From Solibacillus sp040274725 (GTDB taxonomy: Bacteria; Bacillota; Bacilli; Bacillales_A; Planococcaceae): a stretch of 64,000 bases of DNA. The DNA is taken from contig JBEMAQ010000022.1 in the NCBI GenBank assembly GCA_040274725.1, forward strand, positions 1-64,000. The letters run 5' to 3'. Position 1 is the first letter of the stretch. The number at the start of each line of letters is the position of its first letter. Under the pieces are notes generated by a model that saw only the letters and a program-made list of their open reading frames with translations, made no database searches and was not told where the DNA came from. This document shows positions 1 to 8,257 of this stretch, piece by piece. A program made the translations under genes and the position numbers.

Positions 1-76
1 CATTTAAGAAGCTATATTCATTAACGTTGCTTGTTCAGTTTTCAAGGTTCATGTTGTTATCGTGTTAGCGACTCTT
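1..76 (-). promoter_or_regulatory. rRNA operon leader (rRNA genes lie beyond the left edge)
   Basis: Read on the minus strand, positions 50 to 33 carry the CCTTGAAAACTGAACA string that is characteristic of the leader or spacer just before 16S or 23S rRNA in Bacillales. A near-consensus promoter lies directly upstream (80-108). Together they indicate that an rRNA operon is transcribed leftward out of the window. The mature rRNA itself is not in the window, so this is family knowledge applied to a short leader. Confidence 0.8.
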
Positions 77-79
77 ATA

Positions 80-108
80 ATATTAGCATGTTAACTTTTT
101 GATGTCAA
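80..108 (-). promoter_or_regulatory. Strong sigma-A promoter of the rRNA operon
   Basis: The minus strand has TTGACA (108-103) and TAATAT (85-80) separated by exactly 17 bases. The transcript would begin near position 72 and enter the rRNA-type leader. The strength and position fit an rrn promoter. Confidence 0.82.
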
Positions 109-115
109 CAGTTTT

Positions 116-383
116 TCAATATTATTTTTTTGTTTTGTTTTTGTTAAGCGTTTGTTGCGCTTCAACATTTATAACTATAACTCGCGCATAAACATTATGC
201 AACCTTTTATTAGAAGTAAAAAGATTCAGTTTTTTAAGGGACAGATTAATCTGAGTTTCTTCCATTATAATATCAGTAAAGTTAATCTACTTGTCACCAT
301 CATTTCATCAACATTTTCTTATAAAATACTTACAATACATTTTATCAATATAACTTTATTCTTTCTATATAGGTGACACATGT
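116..383. other. Gene-free AT-rich spacer
   Basis: The stretch lies between the rrn promoter and the permease terminator. The only open frame, about 74 codons on the plus strand from 152, has no convincing ribosome site and a low-complexity Phe/Ile/Asn-rich product. I see no gene or recognisable RNA here. Confidence 0.5.
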
Positions 384-420
384 GTAAAAAAACAGCCAGA
401 CCATTTTAGTCTGACTGTTT
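384..420 (-). terminator. Terminator of the purine permease gene
   Basis: Arms 391-401 and 409-419 form an 11-bp stem with one wobble. On the minus strand it is followed by a T run (plus-strand A run at 386-392). Confidence 0.8.
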
Positions 421-426
421 TATATT

Positions 427-1761
427 TTACATTGAGCCTACAGTTCCTAAATAAACTAAGAATAGTACGGCGAAGATATACATAATTGGATGAACTTCTT
501 TTGCTTTGCCTTTTAAAATCATTGTTAATGGGTAGAACACGAAGCCTACTGCAAGACCTGTTGCGATTGATGATGTTAATGGCATCATTAACATGGTAAA
601 GAACGCAGGTACTGCAACTTCGAACTTATTCCACTCGATTTGACCAAGTGAAGAAACCATTAAAATACCTACTACGATTAACGCTGGTGCTGTTACCGCA
701 TTTGGAATGACCATTAATACTGGCGAGAAGAATAAGGCTAGTAAGAATAACACACCTGTTACGACTGATGCGAAACCTGTACGAGCGCCTGCCCCTACGC
801 CTGCCGAAGACTCTACATAAGATGTTACTGTTGATGTACCGAAAATTGAACCGATTGTTGATGCGATTGAGTCAGAGATTAATGCTTTACCTGCACGAGG
901 TAATTTATTGTCTTTAACGAAGCCTGCTTGATTTGCTACGGCCATTAAAGTACCTGCATTATCGAAGAAGTCTACGAATAAGAATGATAAAATTACTGAC
1001 ACCATTGTTAATGTATAGAATGATGGATCAACAAATGCTGAGAATAATGCGCCGAATGTTGGTTCAACACTTGGTGGCATTGAAATGATTGCTTCTGGCT
1101 GATTTACTAGCCCAACAAACATACCGACGATTGCTGTGATGACCATTGCTAAAAATACGCCTGCTTTTACGCCACGTACTAAGAAAATAATTGTTAAGAC
1201 AACACCAAAGATTGCTAATAATACTTCAGGCTTATGTAAATCACCTAAGCCTACAACTGTTGCTGAGCTTGCTACGATAATACCTGCATTTTTTAACCCG
1301 ATGAAAGCTACGAATAAACCGATACCTGCACCTACTGCAATTTTTAACTCCATTGGAATGGCGTTAATTAATTTTTCGCGTAAACCTGTTAGCGTTAAAA
1401 TTAAAAAGAATACAGATGACACGAATACTGCTGCTAATGCGTGTTGCCAAGGTGAACCATTCGTTAAAATAACTGTATACGCGAAGAAGGCGTTCAAGCC
1501 AAGCCCCGGCGCTAATGCTAATGGATAGCGGGCCAAGAAGCCCATAACGAAACAGCCAATTGCTGCTGAAATAGCCGTTGCGACAAATACTGCCCCGTAA
1601 TCCATGCGAAGTGCATCTGGTAAATCTGGAATATCAGATAGTGTTAAAATATTAGGGTTTACAACTAAAATATAGGCCATCGCTAAGAACGTAGTAAAGC
1701 CACCTAAAATCTCTTGGCGATAGTTTGTTCCAAGTTTATCAAACTCGAAATACTTTTTCAT
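427..1761 (-). CDS. pbuG: NCS2-family guanine/hypoxanthine permease
   Basis: This is an integral membrane purine-base importer of the NCS2 (nucleobase:cation symporter 2) AzgA/PbuG-type branch. The 444-residue product is almost entirely hydrophobic, with the 12 or more membrane spans usual for the family. It has the conserved early motif TTFLAMAYILVVNP and the internal DNAGTLMAVANQ motif of PbuG/PbuO proteins. I place the start at ATG 1761 (MKKYFEF), because GGAGG sits about 9 bases upstream. The longer frame to 1830 would run into the leader terminator. The guanine-type riboswitch upstream and the neighbouring guaA genes support a guanine or hypoxanthine substrate. The choice of PbuG over PbuO rests on synteny with B. 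subtilis guaA-pbuG. Confidence 0.92.
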   Translation of the reverse strand: MKKYFEFDKLGTNYRQEILGGFTTFLAMAYILVVNPNILTLSDIPDLPDALRMDYGAVFVATAISAAIGCFVMGFLARYPLALAPGLGLNAFFAYTVILTNGSPWQHALAAVFVSSVFFLILTLTGLREKLINAIPMELKIAVGAGIGLFVAFIGLKNAGIIVASSATVVGLGDLHKPEVLLAIFGVVLTIIFLVRGVKAGVFLAMVITAIVGMFVGLVNQPEAIISMPPSVEPTFGALFSAFVDPSFYTLTMVSVILSFLFVDFFDNAGTLMAVANQAGFVKDNKLPRAGKALISDSIASTIGSIFGTSTVTSYVESSAGVGAGARTGFASVVTGVLFLLALFFSPVLMVIPNAVTAPALIVVGILMVSSLGQIEWNKFEVAVPAFFTMLMMPLTSSIATGLAVGFVFYPLTMILKGKAKEVHPIMYIFAVLFLVYLGTVGSM

Positions 1762-1795
1762 TGTGAAATAATCCTCCATGTTGTCGTCTACAACA

Positions 1796-1834
1796 GAAAA
1801 ACAAATAGACATGCAAGGCGAGTGCCGCATGTCT
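1796..1834 (-). terminator. Riboswitch-controlled terminator before pbuG
   Basis: An 8-bp perfect stem (1834-1827 with 1814-1807) is followed on the minus strand by ATTTGTTTTT. It sits between the purine aptamer and the permease start, as expected for transcription attenuation. Confidence 0.85.
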
Positions 1835-1892
1835 ACGATTAAATGTAATAGGTATTATACCCTTCTATATAGAAGGTAAACCTATTAATTAA

Positions 1893-1960
1893 AATCGTAG
1901 TCAAATCATTTACGGTGATTTGGTAGAAACTCACGGGCCTTATTCCCGACATTATACGAC
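1893..1960 (-). ncRNA. Purine riboswitch aptamer, guanine type
   Basis: The minus strand shows the class signatures in order: TATAAT, a P2 arm, GTTTCTACC, a loop with ACCGTAAA, and GACTACG. P1 is UCGUA/UACGA. The base at the position that reads the ligand (residue 74 in xpt numbering) is C, which specifies guanine or hypoxanthine rather than adenine. The 3' P1 strand (1900-1893) can instead pair perfectly over 8 bp with 1840-1833, which overlaps the foot of the terminator. The mutually exclusive OFF and ON folds are therefore visible. Confidence 0.95.
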
Positions 1961-1967
1961 GACGTTA

Positions 1968-2278
1968 TTTAATTTCTATATGTAATATAGCATGTCATTT
2001 TCCACATTTCAAGCCTATTTCCGAACATTAAATGATTTTATACAAATAAAGTTCGTAAAAATTACGTAATTTGGTTATTTTTCATCATTTCTTCATATTA
2101 TAATTGCTATTCATTTTAAATTTTTCTGCAAAAAGCTACTTTTTTCTACATTATTAAATTTTAAATCCCTTTCAACTTTTTATTATTCAAAATCAACGTA
2201 GTCATGAAATCGCATTTTTTTATGTTTCATGATACCTTTAATAATAATATACATTATATGGAATAAAGGAGCGAGTAC
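1968..2278. other. AT-rich spacer between divergent pbuG leader and toxin gene
   Basis: The spacer is very AT-rich and holds the presumed promoters of both flanking transcripts. No coding frame or recognisable structured RNA is seen. The ribosome site AAAGGAG of the next gene is at 2266-2272. Confidence 0.5.
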
Positions 2279-3169
2279 ATGTTAAAAATTTTAGGTGAAG
2301 GACTTGGATCAATAATCGATACCACATTTAAAGGCGCAGGTAATTTAGCAAGTAAAGGTGCAAAGCAAATTGGATTAGAGCAAACGGCTGACTTTATAGA
2401 AGAAACGGCTCAAATGGTTGGCAAAGCATCGAATGCAGGGTTATCTTTAACCGGACAAACCGCGCAAGGGATTTACCAAACGGCAAAAGGACAACTCACA
2501 CAAGATGCATTTGAACGCAATGAAGGTGTCGATGAGCTAAAGGATGCTGGAAAGCGGCTTGTTACAGGCCTTGGTCAAACATTAAAAATGGGCGCAACGA
2601 ATACATACGAAACAGGCGCTGGACTTTTAACAAAGGACTTTGACCGTGCCAAGCATGGTGCAAAAAATTTAGCGCAGCTTGGCATCGTTGCATTTACTGC
2701 TGTTTCTATTATCGACATTATTGATAGTGCTGATGCAGTGGCCGCGCAGGAAATTCAAACTATTAATGCGAGTTTAGATGGCTCAACTCACCCAATTTCT
2801 GGCGTACCATTCGAAACAAACACAATCACACATGACGGACTTCTAATCGAGGAGGTATTCCCTGTATTTACGAGCGCATATGATGTAATGCTTCCTGAAA
2901 GCACTTATTTAGCAAGTGATAGCTCACATTTCAATTATGCAAATGCGCAGCTTCTGCAAAGCATCGAAGGAAATCCAGCACTTGCGGGGCAAATTGGACT
3001 TACCCAAGCAGACCTTGCCGCACTTCAATCGGGCTCCACTCCAGAAGGCTATGTGTGGCATCACCATGAGGAGCCAGGTAAGTTGCAGCTCGTATCAGAG
3101 GTCGATCATAGTACAACAGCGCATACTGGTGGTCGCTTTATTTGGGCTGGTGGAAGTGAATATCGTTAA
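2279..3169 (+). CDS. Putative toxin with C-terminal WHH-motif (HNH/Endo VII-like) nuclease domain
   Basis: The 296-residue product has two parts. Residues 1-135 are glycine/alanine-rich amphipathic repeats. Around 132-150 there is a hydrophobic stretch ending near an Ala-Asp-Ala sequence. Residues about 175-296 resemble the nuclease domains of bacterial polymorphic toxins (colicin-DNase / WHH type), with Gly-Tyr-x-Trp-His-His-His (257-263), Gly-Lys-x-Gln-Leu-Val (267-272) and His-Thr-Gly-Gly-Arg (282-286). These His residues would bind metal and phosphate in the HNH superfamily. There is no LXG, PAAR or clear signal peptide, so the delivery route is unknown. The start has AAAGGAG 7 bases upstream. 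A lipoprotein gene begins 36 bases downstream. The function is inferred from motifs; the role of the N-terminal half is unknown. Confidence 0.72.
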   Translation: MLKILGEGLGSIIDTTFKGAGNLASKGAKQIGLEQTADFIEETAQMVGKASNAGLSLTGQTAQGIYQTAKGQLTQDAFERNEGVDELKDAGKRLVTGLGQTLKMGATNTYETGAGLLTKDFDRAKHGAKNLAQLGIVAFTAVSIIDIIDSADAVAAQEIQTINASLDGSTHPISGVPFETNTITHDGLLIEEVFPVFTSAYDVMLPESTYLASDSSHFNYANAQLLQSIEGNPALAGQIGLTQADLAALQSGSTPEGYVWHHHEEPGKLQLVSEVDHSTTAHTGGRFIWAGGSEYR

Positions 3170-3204
3170 TTTTCCAAGTTCATCAATATGAGGGGGGCTT
3201 GTTG

Positions 3205-4160
3205 ATGAAAAATATTTTTATAGCTACACTTTTCCTTTTATTAGTAACAGCCTGCAGTGAAGAGGACGCTACACCGAATGTGGTCACAGAGGCACCTAGC
3301 ACTCTGCCTACGTCGACCGAAGATGAGTCAATAATGAACGGCGACTCACTTCAGGATTTAATTGAGCCCATTTTGCCCCCCTTAGCGACAAGCTAGCACC
3401 GATTCAACATATCGCCGGACAGGCCAGCACGTCTATACTACGAACAATTGATGACACAATGGATGCCATGGAAGTTAATACAATTTATACGCCGACGGAC
3501 ATTGGTAAATATAGCGCACCATTTGAGGGCGACGTGCATTACAACGTCACATATGAGCTAGCAGATGCTACATATTCTCAGGAAGGCTATTACTTCCCCT
3601 ATGATTATTGGTACAAAAATTCAAGCTGGTACCCGACATGGCACCGAGAAAATTTAACAAACTATGCGCATGAATCAGAGGGCGTACAACATGGCTTTCA
3701 TCCGTCACCGCAAAAGGTACTCAATATTTTATTAGAGCTGACAGATACTGGCTCTATTTCGATGCAGAATGAGGAGCAGGATTTAGCAGAAATCGGCTTC
3801 GAGCTAAATACAGATACACATGCACATATAATGGATAAGTTATTTTTACAGCCAGTTGAATATCACGAGGAGTTTTTCGACGCCTCGCGCTACTGGCATT
3901 TTACAGAGAAGCCTCCCTATATATATGCAATTGTTCATTCCGCAGCAAATGAACTAGTGAGCATCAATTATTTCACAGAAATGTACTGTGATATTATCGA
4001 TGCTACTGTAGAAATTTCATCCTCCTGGTCATATGATTTCGAGAAAAATGTAGCGTCTATTATTGTACCAAAGGAAGTTGTCGCAGAAGCTGAAGAAGAT
4101 GAGTTGCAATCGATCGAAGTTTATGATGACGGTGAAGCAATGTGGGAGCAGAGTGACTAA
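3205..4160 (+). pseudogene. Lipoprotein gene split by a frameshift in a C6 tract
   Basis: The first part starts at ATG 3205 after AGGGGGG and encodes a lipoprotein signal with lipobox Leu-Val-Thr-Ala-Cys (Cys17). It ends at a stop at 3394-3396. The sense sequence continues in the next frame without a stop from 3366 to 4160. Adding one C to the run at 3376-3381 joins both parts into a single product of about 318 residues. The mature part is acidic and rich in Tyr, Trp and Asp/Glu. It follows the nuclease gene closely, so it may be a partner of that protein, but I recognise no domain. A C-tract frameshift could be a real null mutation, phase variation or a sequencing error. Confidence 0.72.
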
Positions 4161-4253
4161 GCTACTGATGAAATCCTCGCAGGGCTGCACGCTATACTTG
4201 TAGCCTATTTTTCAACAGCTTCTAGATTTATCTTACGGAAACATCCTAAACAA

Positions 4254-4296
4254 AAAACAAGACCGTTATTTTCTCTAACAGAAAATAACGGTCTTT
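4254..4296. terminator. Bidirectional terminator
   Basis: A 15-bp perfect stem (4259-4273 with 4281-4295) is flanked by A and T runs on both sides. It separates the convergent lipoprotein and ABC transporter genes. Confidence 0.85.
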
Positions 4297-4300
4297 TACG

Positions 4301-5371
4301 TTACGGCGCGAGCACCATATCCATAATTTCATTTGTGTAGCTCTTTGTAATATCTGCTGGCTCTTTAATAACACCATATTTATGCGCAATATCGGCTGTT
4401 TGTTGATACATATTTGCATCAATGATTCCTAAGTTCGCCATATCAAAGCCTTCAGGTGCGACAAGCTTTGCGACTTCCTGCATCATGACTAATTGGTGCT
4501 CTTTTGTTGTACTGCCCTCATCCACTTGCGCCATAATCATATCAACAGCCGCTTCTGGATTTTCAATTGCATCTTTCCAACCTTTTAATGACGCTTTTAC
4601 GAATGCTGCTGCGACTTCTTTATTGTCCGCTAACCATTCAGAGTTTGCGAATAAGTTATCCTCTAACATCGCCACGCCCTCTTCGTTCATGTCGATAATA
4701 TTTAAATCCTCTGCCGGTACACCTGACGCGAGCACGACATGGTATTCGTTATATGTCATAACAGACGCTGCATCTAAATCACCCGTTAAAAACTGATCCA
4801 TCGTGAATGCCTGCTTCACAAAGTCAAAATCTTTATTGCGGTCTAATTTGTACTTATCAAATAACGCAAGTAGCTCGAATTCATTACCACCCATCCAGTT
4901 GCCGACGCTTTTGCCTGCTAAGTCTGCTGGTGTGTTAATACCTGAATCTTTCATCGTCACTAGCTGAAGACCACTTTTTTGATAAATTTGTGCAATTTCT
5001 ACAAGTGGCATCCCTTGCTCTTGGTGTGGTAGTAAGCTCGCTACCCAGTTAACACCAATCTGTGCCGTCCCATTTGCTACTTGCTGCTCTGGTACAATAT
5101 CCGGTCCACCCGGTAACACCTTCACCTCAAGACCTTCTTCCGTGTAATAGCCTTTTTCTAATGCAACAAAGTAACCCGCGAACTGTGCTTGTGGTACCCA
5201 TTTCAACTGGAGCGTTACAGGCGTTAAATTTGCTACTGGTGCCTCTGTTGCTGTACCGCTATCTCCCGCAGTATCCGCTGGCTCCGGCTCTGCCTCTGAG
5301 CCACTACAGCCGACAAGCATTAACACGAAAACAAATAATGCGGCAAATAATGTTGAATATTTTTTCTTCAT
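4301..5371 (-). CDS. ABC transporter substrate-binding lipoprotein, NMT1/THI5 (SsuA/ThiY) type
   Basis: This is a membrane-anchored solute receptor for an ABC importer. The 356-residue product has a lipoprotein signal with lipobox Leu-Val-Gly-Cys (Cys22). An acidic/Thr linker follows, then an NMT1/THI5-like periplasmic-binding fold. The early motif LQLKWVPQAQFAGYFVA and the later GNWMGGNEFE region are typical of binding proteins for pyrimidine or flavin vitamin precursors. GGGGGAAT precedes the start. It is the last gene of a four-gene operon. No TPP or FMN riboswitch is visible upstream, so the substrate (thiamin precursor, riboflavin precursor, sulfonate) stays open. Confidence 0.85.
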   Translation of the reverse strand: MKKKYSTLFAALFVFVLMLVGCSGSEAEPEPADTAGDSGTATEAPVANLTPVTLQLKWVPQAQFAGYFVALEKGYYTEEGLEVKVLPGGPDIVPEQQVANGTAQIGVNWVASLLPHQEQGMPLVEIAQIYQKSGLQLVTMKDSGINTPADLAGKSVGNWMGGNEFELLALFDKYKLDRNKDFDFVKQAFTMDQFLTGDLDAASVMTYNEYHVVLASGVPAEDLNIIDMNEEGVAMLEDNLFANSEWLADNKEVAAAFVKASLKGWKDAIENPEAAVDMIMAQVDEGSTTKEHQLVMMQEVAKLVAPEGFDMANLGIIDANMYQQTADIAHKYGVIKEPADITKSYTNEIMDMVLAP

Positions 5372-5430
5372 TGAGATTCCCCCTCATATGCTGTTTATTT
5401 CACTGACTTTAAAAGTCAAATGGAACCGTG

Positions 5431-6282
5431 TTACACCCTCTCAGAAGGGTGCCATTTCATAAAGAGCTTCTCCAGTAATTCAACGACTAAATAAAAGGTA
5501 ATACCGACGATGGAAGCAATGACGATACATGCCCAGCCAAGCGGCATTTGCGCAACCTTAATGGAGTTTGATAAAAGATAGCCTAACCCTTTTGAGGCAT
5601 AGAAAAACTCCCCAACAATCGCACCAATCATACTCGCCGTTGCATTAATTTTTAGTGCTGTAAACACATACGGCAAGCTATTGGCGATACGCAAATAACG
5701 AAATACCTCTATTTTATTTGCCGCATAGGCATGCATTAAATCGAGCGACAACGGATTGACGTTTGACATCCCTTTATGCGCATTGACTGCCATCGCAACC
5801 ATCGTCGTCACCGTCACAATCGCAACGCGTGAACCAATCCCGCTACCGAACCATAAGTTCATAATTGGGGCTAGTGCCACGATTGGTACTGCATTTAGTG
5901 CAACAACAAGCGTCAGTGTACCTTTGCCCCATTTCGGAAAGGCCGTCGCAATCAGGGCAATAATAAAGCCAATCGACGAGCCAAGCAGTAGCCCTAAAAA
6001 TGCTTCAATAAATGTGTAGCCCGAAAAACTAATGAGCGTACTTATATTGTCACGGATTGCCTCCAAAATGACAGATGGTAATGGTAGCTGATACGTTTTT
6101 AAATTTAAAACAGTATGGAAAAATTGCACTTCCCACAAAACGAAAAATACAATCCCTGCAAGTAGGGGGAGCACGATTTTGCCAAACTTCCCTGCCCAGG
6201 CTTTAACGGTCTGCTTTTGTGTGGGGCCTTCTTGCTTTTCATTCGAAATAGGCCACTTTTCTTCAACAGCTTTCTCTCTCAT
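5431..6282 (-). CDS. ABC transporter permease, BPD_transp_1 (SsuC/ThiX-like), second of two
   Basis: This 283-residue inner-membrane permease has about six membrane spans. It carries a cytoplasmic coupling loop of the binding-protein-dependent type (the Glu-Phe-Phe-Tyr and Ala-Tyr-Ala regions near residues 180-225). Residues 1-30 are a hydrophilic cytoplasmic tail rich in Lys, Glu and Gln. Its ATG overlaps the stop of the preceding permease gene by 4 bases (ATGA), which indicates translational coupling. With its neighbour it would form the heterodimeric channel of the importer. Confidence 0.87.
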   Translation of the reverse strand: MREKAVEEKWPISNEKQEGPTQKQTVKAWAGKFGKIVLPLLAGIVFFVLWEVQFFHTVLNLKTYQLPLPSVILEAIRDNISTLISFSGYTFIEAFLGLLLGSSIGFIIALIATAFPKWGKGTLTLVVALNAVPIVALAPIMNLWFGSGIGSRVAIVTVTTMVAMAVNAHKGMSNVNPLSLDLMHAYAANKIEVFRYLRIANSLPYVFTALKINATASMIGAIVGEFFYASKGLGYLLSNSIKVAQMPLGWACIVIASIVGITFYLVVELLEKLFMKWHPSERV

Positions 6283-7082
6283 TTACCCCCGCCTCCAGTC
6301 TTTCTAAATTCTGGTTGCCACGGTGTAACAAGACGTTCAAGTAAGCTAATAACGATATAGCTTAAAAATCCTAAAAATGCCCCGGTAATAACCGTAGCCC
6401 AAAACATATAGGCATGTGACGAGCCGTAATACAAGTTACGCAGCATGATAACGCCAATACCCTCAGTTGCACCCATCAGCTCCACTAAAATCGCACCCGT
6501 TACAGCTAATGGCCCTGCAATTTTTAACCCGGTAAATAAACTTGGCAGTGATTGTGGCAGGCGTAGCTTCCAGTACACCGTCCAAGGCTTTGCTGCATAG
6601 GAATGCATCAGCTCCACACTCGAAACTTCCGCACTGCGTAAACCGCGCAGCACATTTAACACTACTGGGAAGAACGTCATAAACGCTGCAATAATCACAC
6701 GTGCCATCCCATCATCTCGCACAATGCCGTAGACAATTGGTGCAAGTCCTAAGATTGGAATCATTTGCGAGGCAACGATATAAGGGAATGTCATTTGCTC
6801 AATCCATTTTGATGCACTCATAATAATCGCTACGAGGACACCGACTACACCGCCCACAAAAAAGCCGAAAAAGGCACTTTTAAATGTAATAAGCCCGTGT
6901 GACACTAATGTTCCTCCGTATTGCATAAACGTCGCTACGAGCTCATGAATATACGGCAGCTTTGACTGCGCAAGTGGTACAGCTGCTACATTTAACAAAA
7001 ACCATGACAGTACCTGCCAAATGATGAGCAGCCCAATCACTAACACAATCGCTGGTGTAGAACTTCTCAATATCCCTTTCAT
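6279..7082 (-). CDS. ABC transporter permease, BPD_transp_1 (SsuC/ThiX-like), first of two
   Basis: The 267-residue product is a permease of the same family as the following gene, with six predicted membrane spans and the coupling-loop region around residues 160-210. It starts 3 bases after the ATPase gene, with AAGGGGTG as ribosome site, and overlaps the next permease by 4 bases. Two different permease genes in one nitrate/sulfonate/vitamin-precursor operon suggest a heterodimer rather than the usual homodimer. Confidence 0.87.
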   Translation of the reverse strand: MKGILRSSTPAIVLVIGLLIIWQVLSWFLLNVAAVPLAQSKLPYIHELVATFMQYGGTLVSHGLITFKSAFFGFFVGGVVGVLVAIIMSASKWIEQMTFPYIVASQMIPILGLAPIVYGIVRDDGMARVIIAAFMTFFPVVLNVLRGLRSAEVSSVELMHSYAAKPWTVYWKLRLPQSLPSLFTGLKIAGPLAVTGAILVELMGATEGIGVIMLRNLYYGSSHAYMFWATVITGAFLGFLSYIVISLLERLVTPWQPEFRKTGGGGK

Positions 7083-7085
7083 ACG

Positions 7086-7868
7086 CTACACCCCTTCGAA
7101 GCGATTTCGTATGTCCGTAATCAACTGATAAAATTCTGGTGTCTCTCGCATTTCTGCCGTGCGCGGACGAGGAAGCGGAATTTCCACAACGGCTGATAAC
7201 CTCCCTGGATGCGGCGATAACACAACTACACGGTCCGATAAAAAGATGGCCTCCGGAATACTATGCGTAACGAAAACGACGGTATTCCCGATTTCACTCC
7301 AAATCGATAGTAACTCCTCATTTAACCGCTCACGCGAAAACTCATCCAGTGCCGAAAATGGCTCATCCATTAGTAAAATCTCCGGTTTAATTGCTAGCGC
7401 CCGTGCAATCGCTACACGCTGCTGCATCCCACCGCTTAACTGCCACGGGTATTTATCCTTAAAATTGGATAATCCAACAAGCTCTAGTAGCTCATCCACC
7501 CGCTTTTCCTGCTCCGCCTTATCCACCTTCATCAGCTCAAGTGGCAATGTAATGTTTTTCTTCACCTTTCTCCAGTCGTAAAGCACAGGGCTTTGAAAAA
7601 CAATGCCATACTTTTGCGCAAGTCGCGCCTCCTTCGCCGTTGAGCCTGCCACCTTCACCGTCCCGTGCGTCGGCTGAATCAGATCTGCCATTACGCGAAG
7701 CAGCGTCGTTTTTCCGCACCCAGATGGACCAAGTAGTGAAATAAACTCTCCCTTCTGAATATCTAGCGTCACATCCTTCAGTGCTACAACTTCCGCTGCC
7801 CCCGCTTGGTAATACATGCTGACATGATTAATCTCGATTTCCGGTGTCTGCCTCTCCAATACTGTCAT
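7086..7868 (-). CDS. ABC transporter ATPase, SsuB/TauB type
   Basis: This 260-residue nucleotide-binding subunit powers the importer. Walker A is GPSGCGKTT, the signature is LSGGMQQR, Walker B is ILLMDEPF, and the H-loop His lies in VFVTHS. I choose ATG 7868 (MTVLERQ) because AGGGGAG lies just upstream. The frame extends further to 7931 but without a ribosome site. It is the first gene of the ATPase-permease-permease-receptor operon. Confidence 0.9.
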   Translation of the reverse strand: MTVLERQTPEIEINHVSMYYQAGAAEVVALKDVTLDIQKGEFISLLGPSGCGKTTLLRVMADLIQPTHGTVKVAGSTAKEARLAQKYGIVFQSPVLYDWRKVKKNITLPLELMKVDKAEQEKRVDELLELVGLSNFKDKYPWQLSGGMQQRVAIARALAIKPEILLMDEPFSALDEFSRERLNEELLSIWSEIGNTVVFVTHSIPEAIFLSDRVVVLSPHPGRLSAVVEIPLPRPRTAEMRETPEFYQLITDIRNRFEGV

Positions 7869-8010
7869 AAAACCACTCCCCTCAATCACTAAAGAAAGAA
7901 AATTCAGACTTTTAATGATAGATTTTATCACCTAGCGTGTTACATTTATTAACAAATTATATAGAGGTCTAGATATGGAAGCATTAGACAGAATGTAAAA
8001 AATATCATGT

Positions 8011-8054
8011 AAAAAGCTTAGAAAACCGTCTATTGTATAGTCGTTTTCTAAGCT
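8011..8054 (-). terminator. Terminator-like hairpin upstream of the ABC operon
   Basis: A 12-bp perfect stem (8054-8043 with 8026-8015) is followed on the minus strand by TTTTT. It lies about 145 bases ahead of the ATPase start with no minus-strand gene close behind it. It could be a leader attenuator of the operon or the end of a short transcript. Confidence 0.5.
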
Positions 8055-8179
8055 CTATATTTGTTAATTGGGACATGCTGTATTTCTGCAAACGGCTATA
8101 TGTATACATATTAAAAACCAAACTATATTATTCACACATAAATATTCATAAATTCTCAACATTCCGATAATTATTCATA

Positions 8180-8207
8180 TGTTACACTAGAAAAAGCTGT
8201 GTAAACA
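8180..8207. promoter_or_regulatory. Dyad ahead of the small membrane peptide
   Basis: TGTTACAC at 8180-8187 and GTGTAAACA at 8199-8207 form an inverted repeat just upstream of a TATAAT-like sequence near 8220. It could be an operator. It does not match a site I can name. Confidence 0.3.
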
Positions 8208-8257
8208 ATACTTTTCTTATATAATTAAAAGGATATTAATAGAAGGAGGTGCCAAAC

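Noticed and set aside
152..376. Seventy-four-codon plus-strand frame near the left edge
   Set aside because: It has no ribosome site and a Phe/Ile/Asn-rich low-complexity product. It lies between an rrn promoter and a terminator in very AT-rich DNA.
1136..1528. Open frame opposite the purine permease gene
   Set aside because: It is antisense to a well-supported membrane protein gene and has Thr/Lys/Ala-rich composition typical of a complementary-strand artefact.
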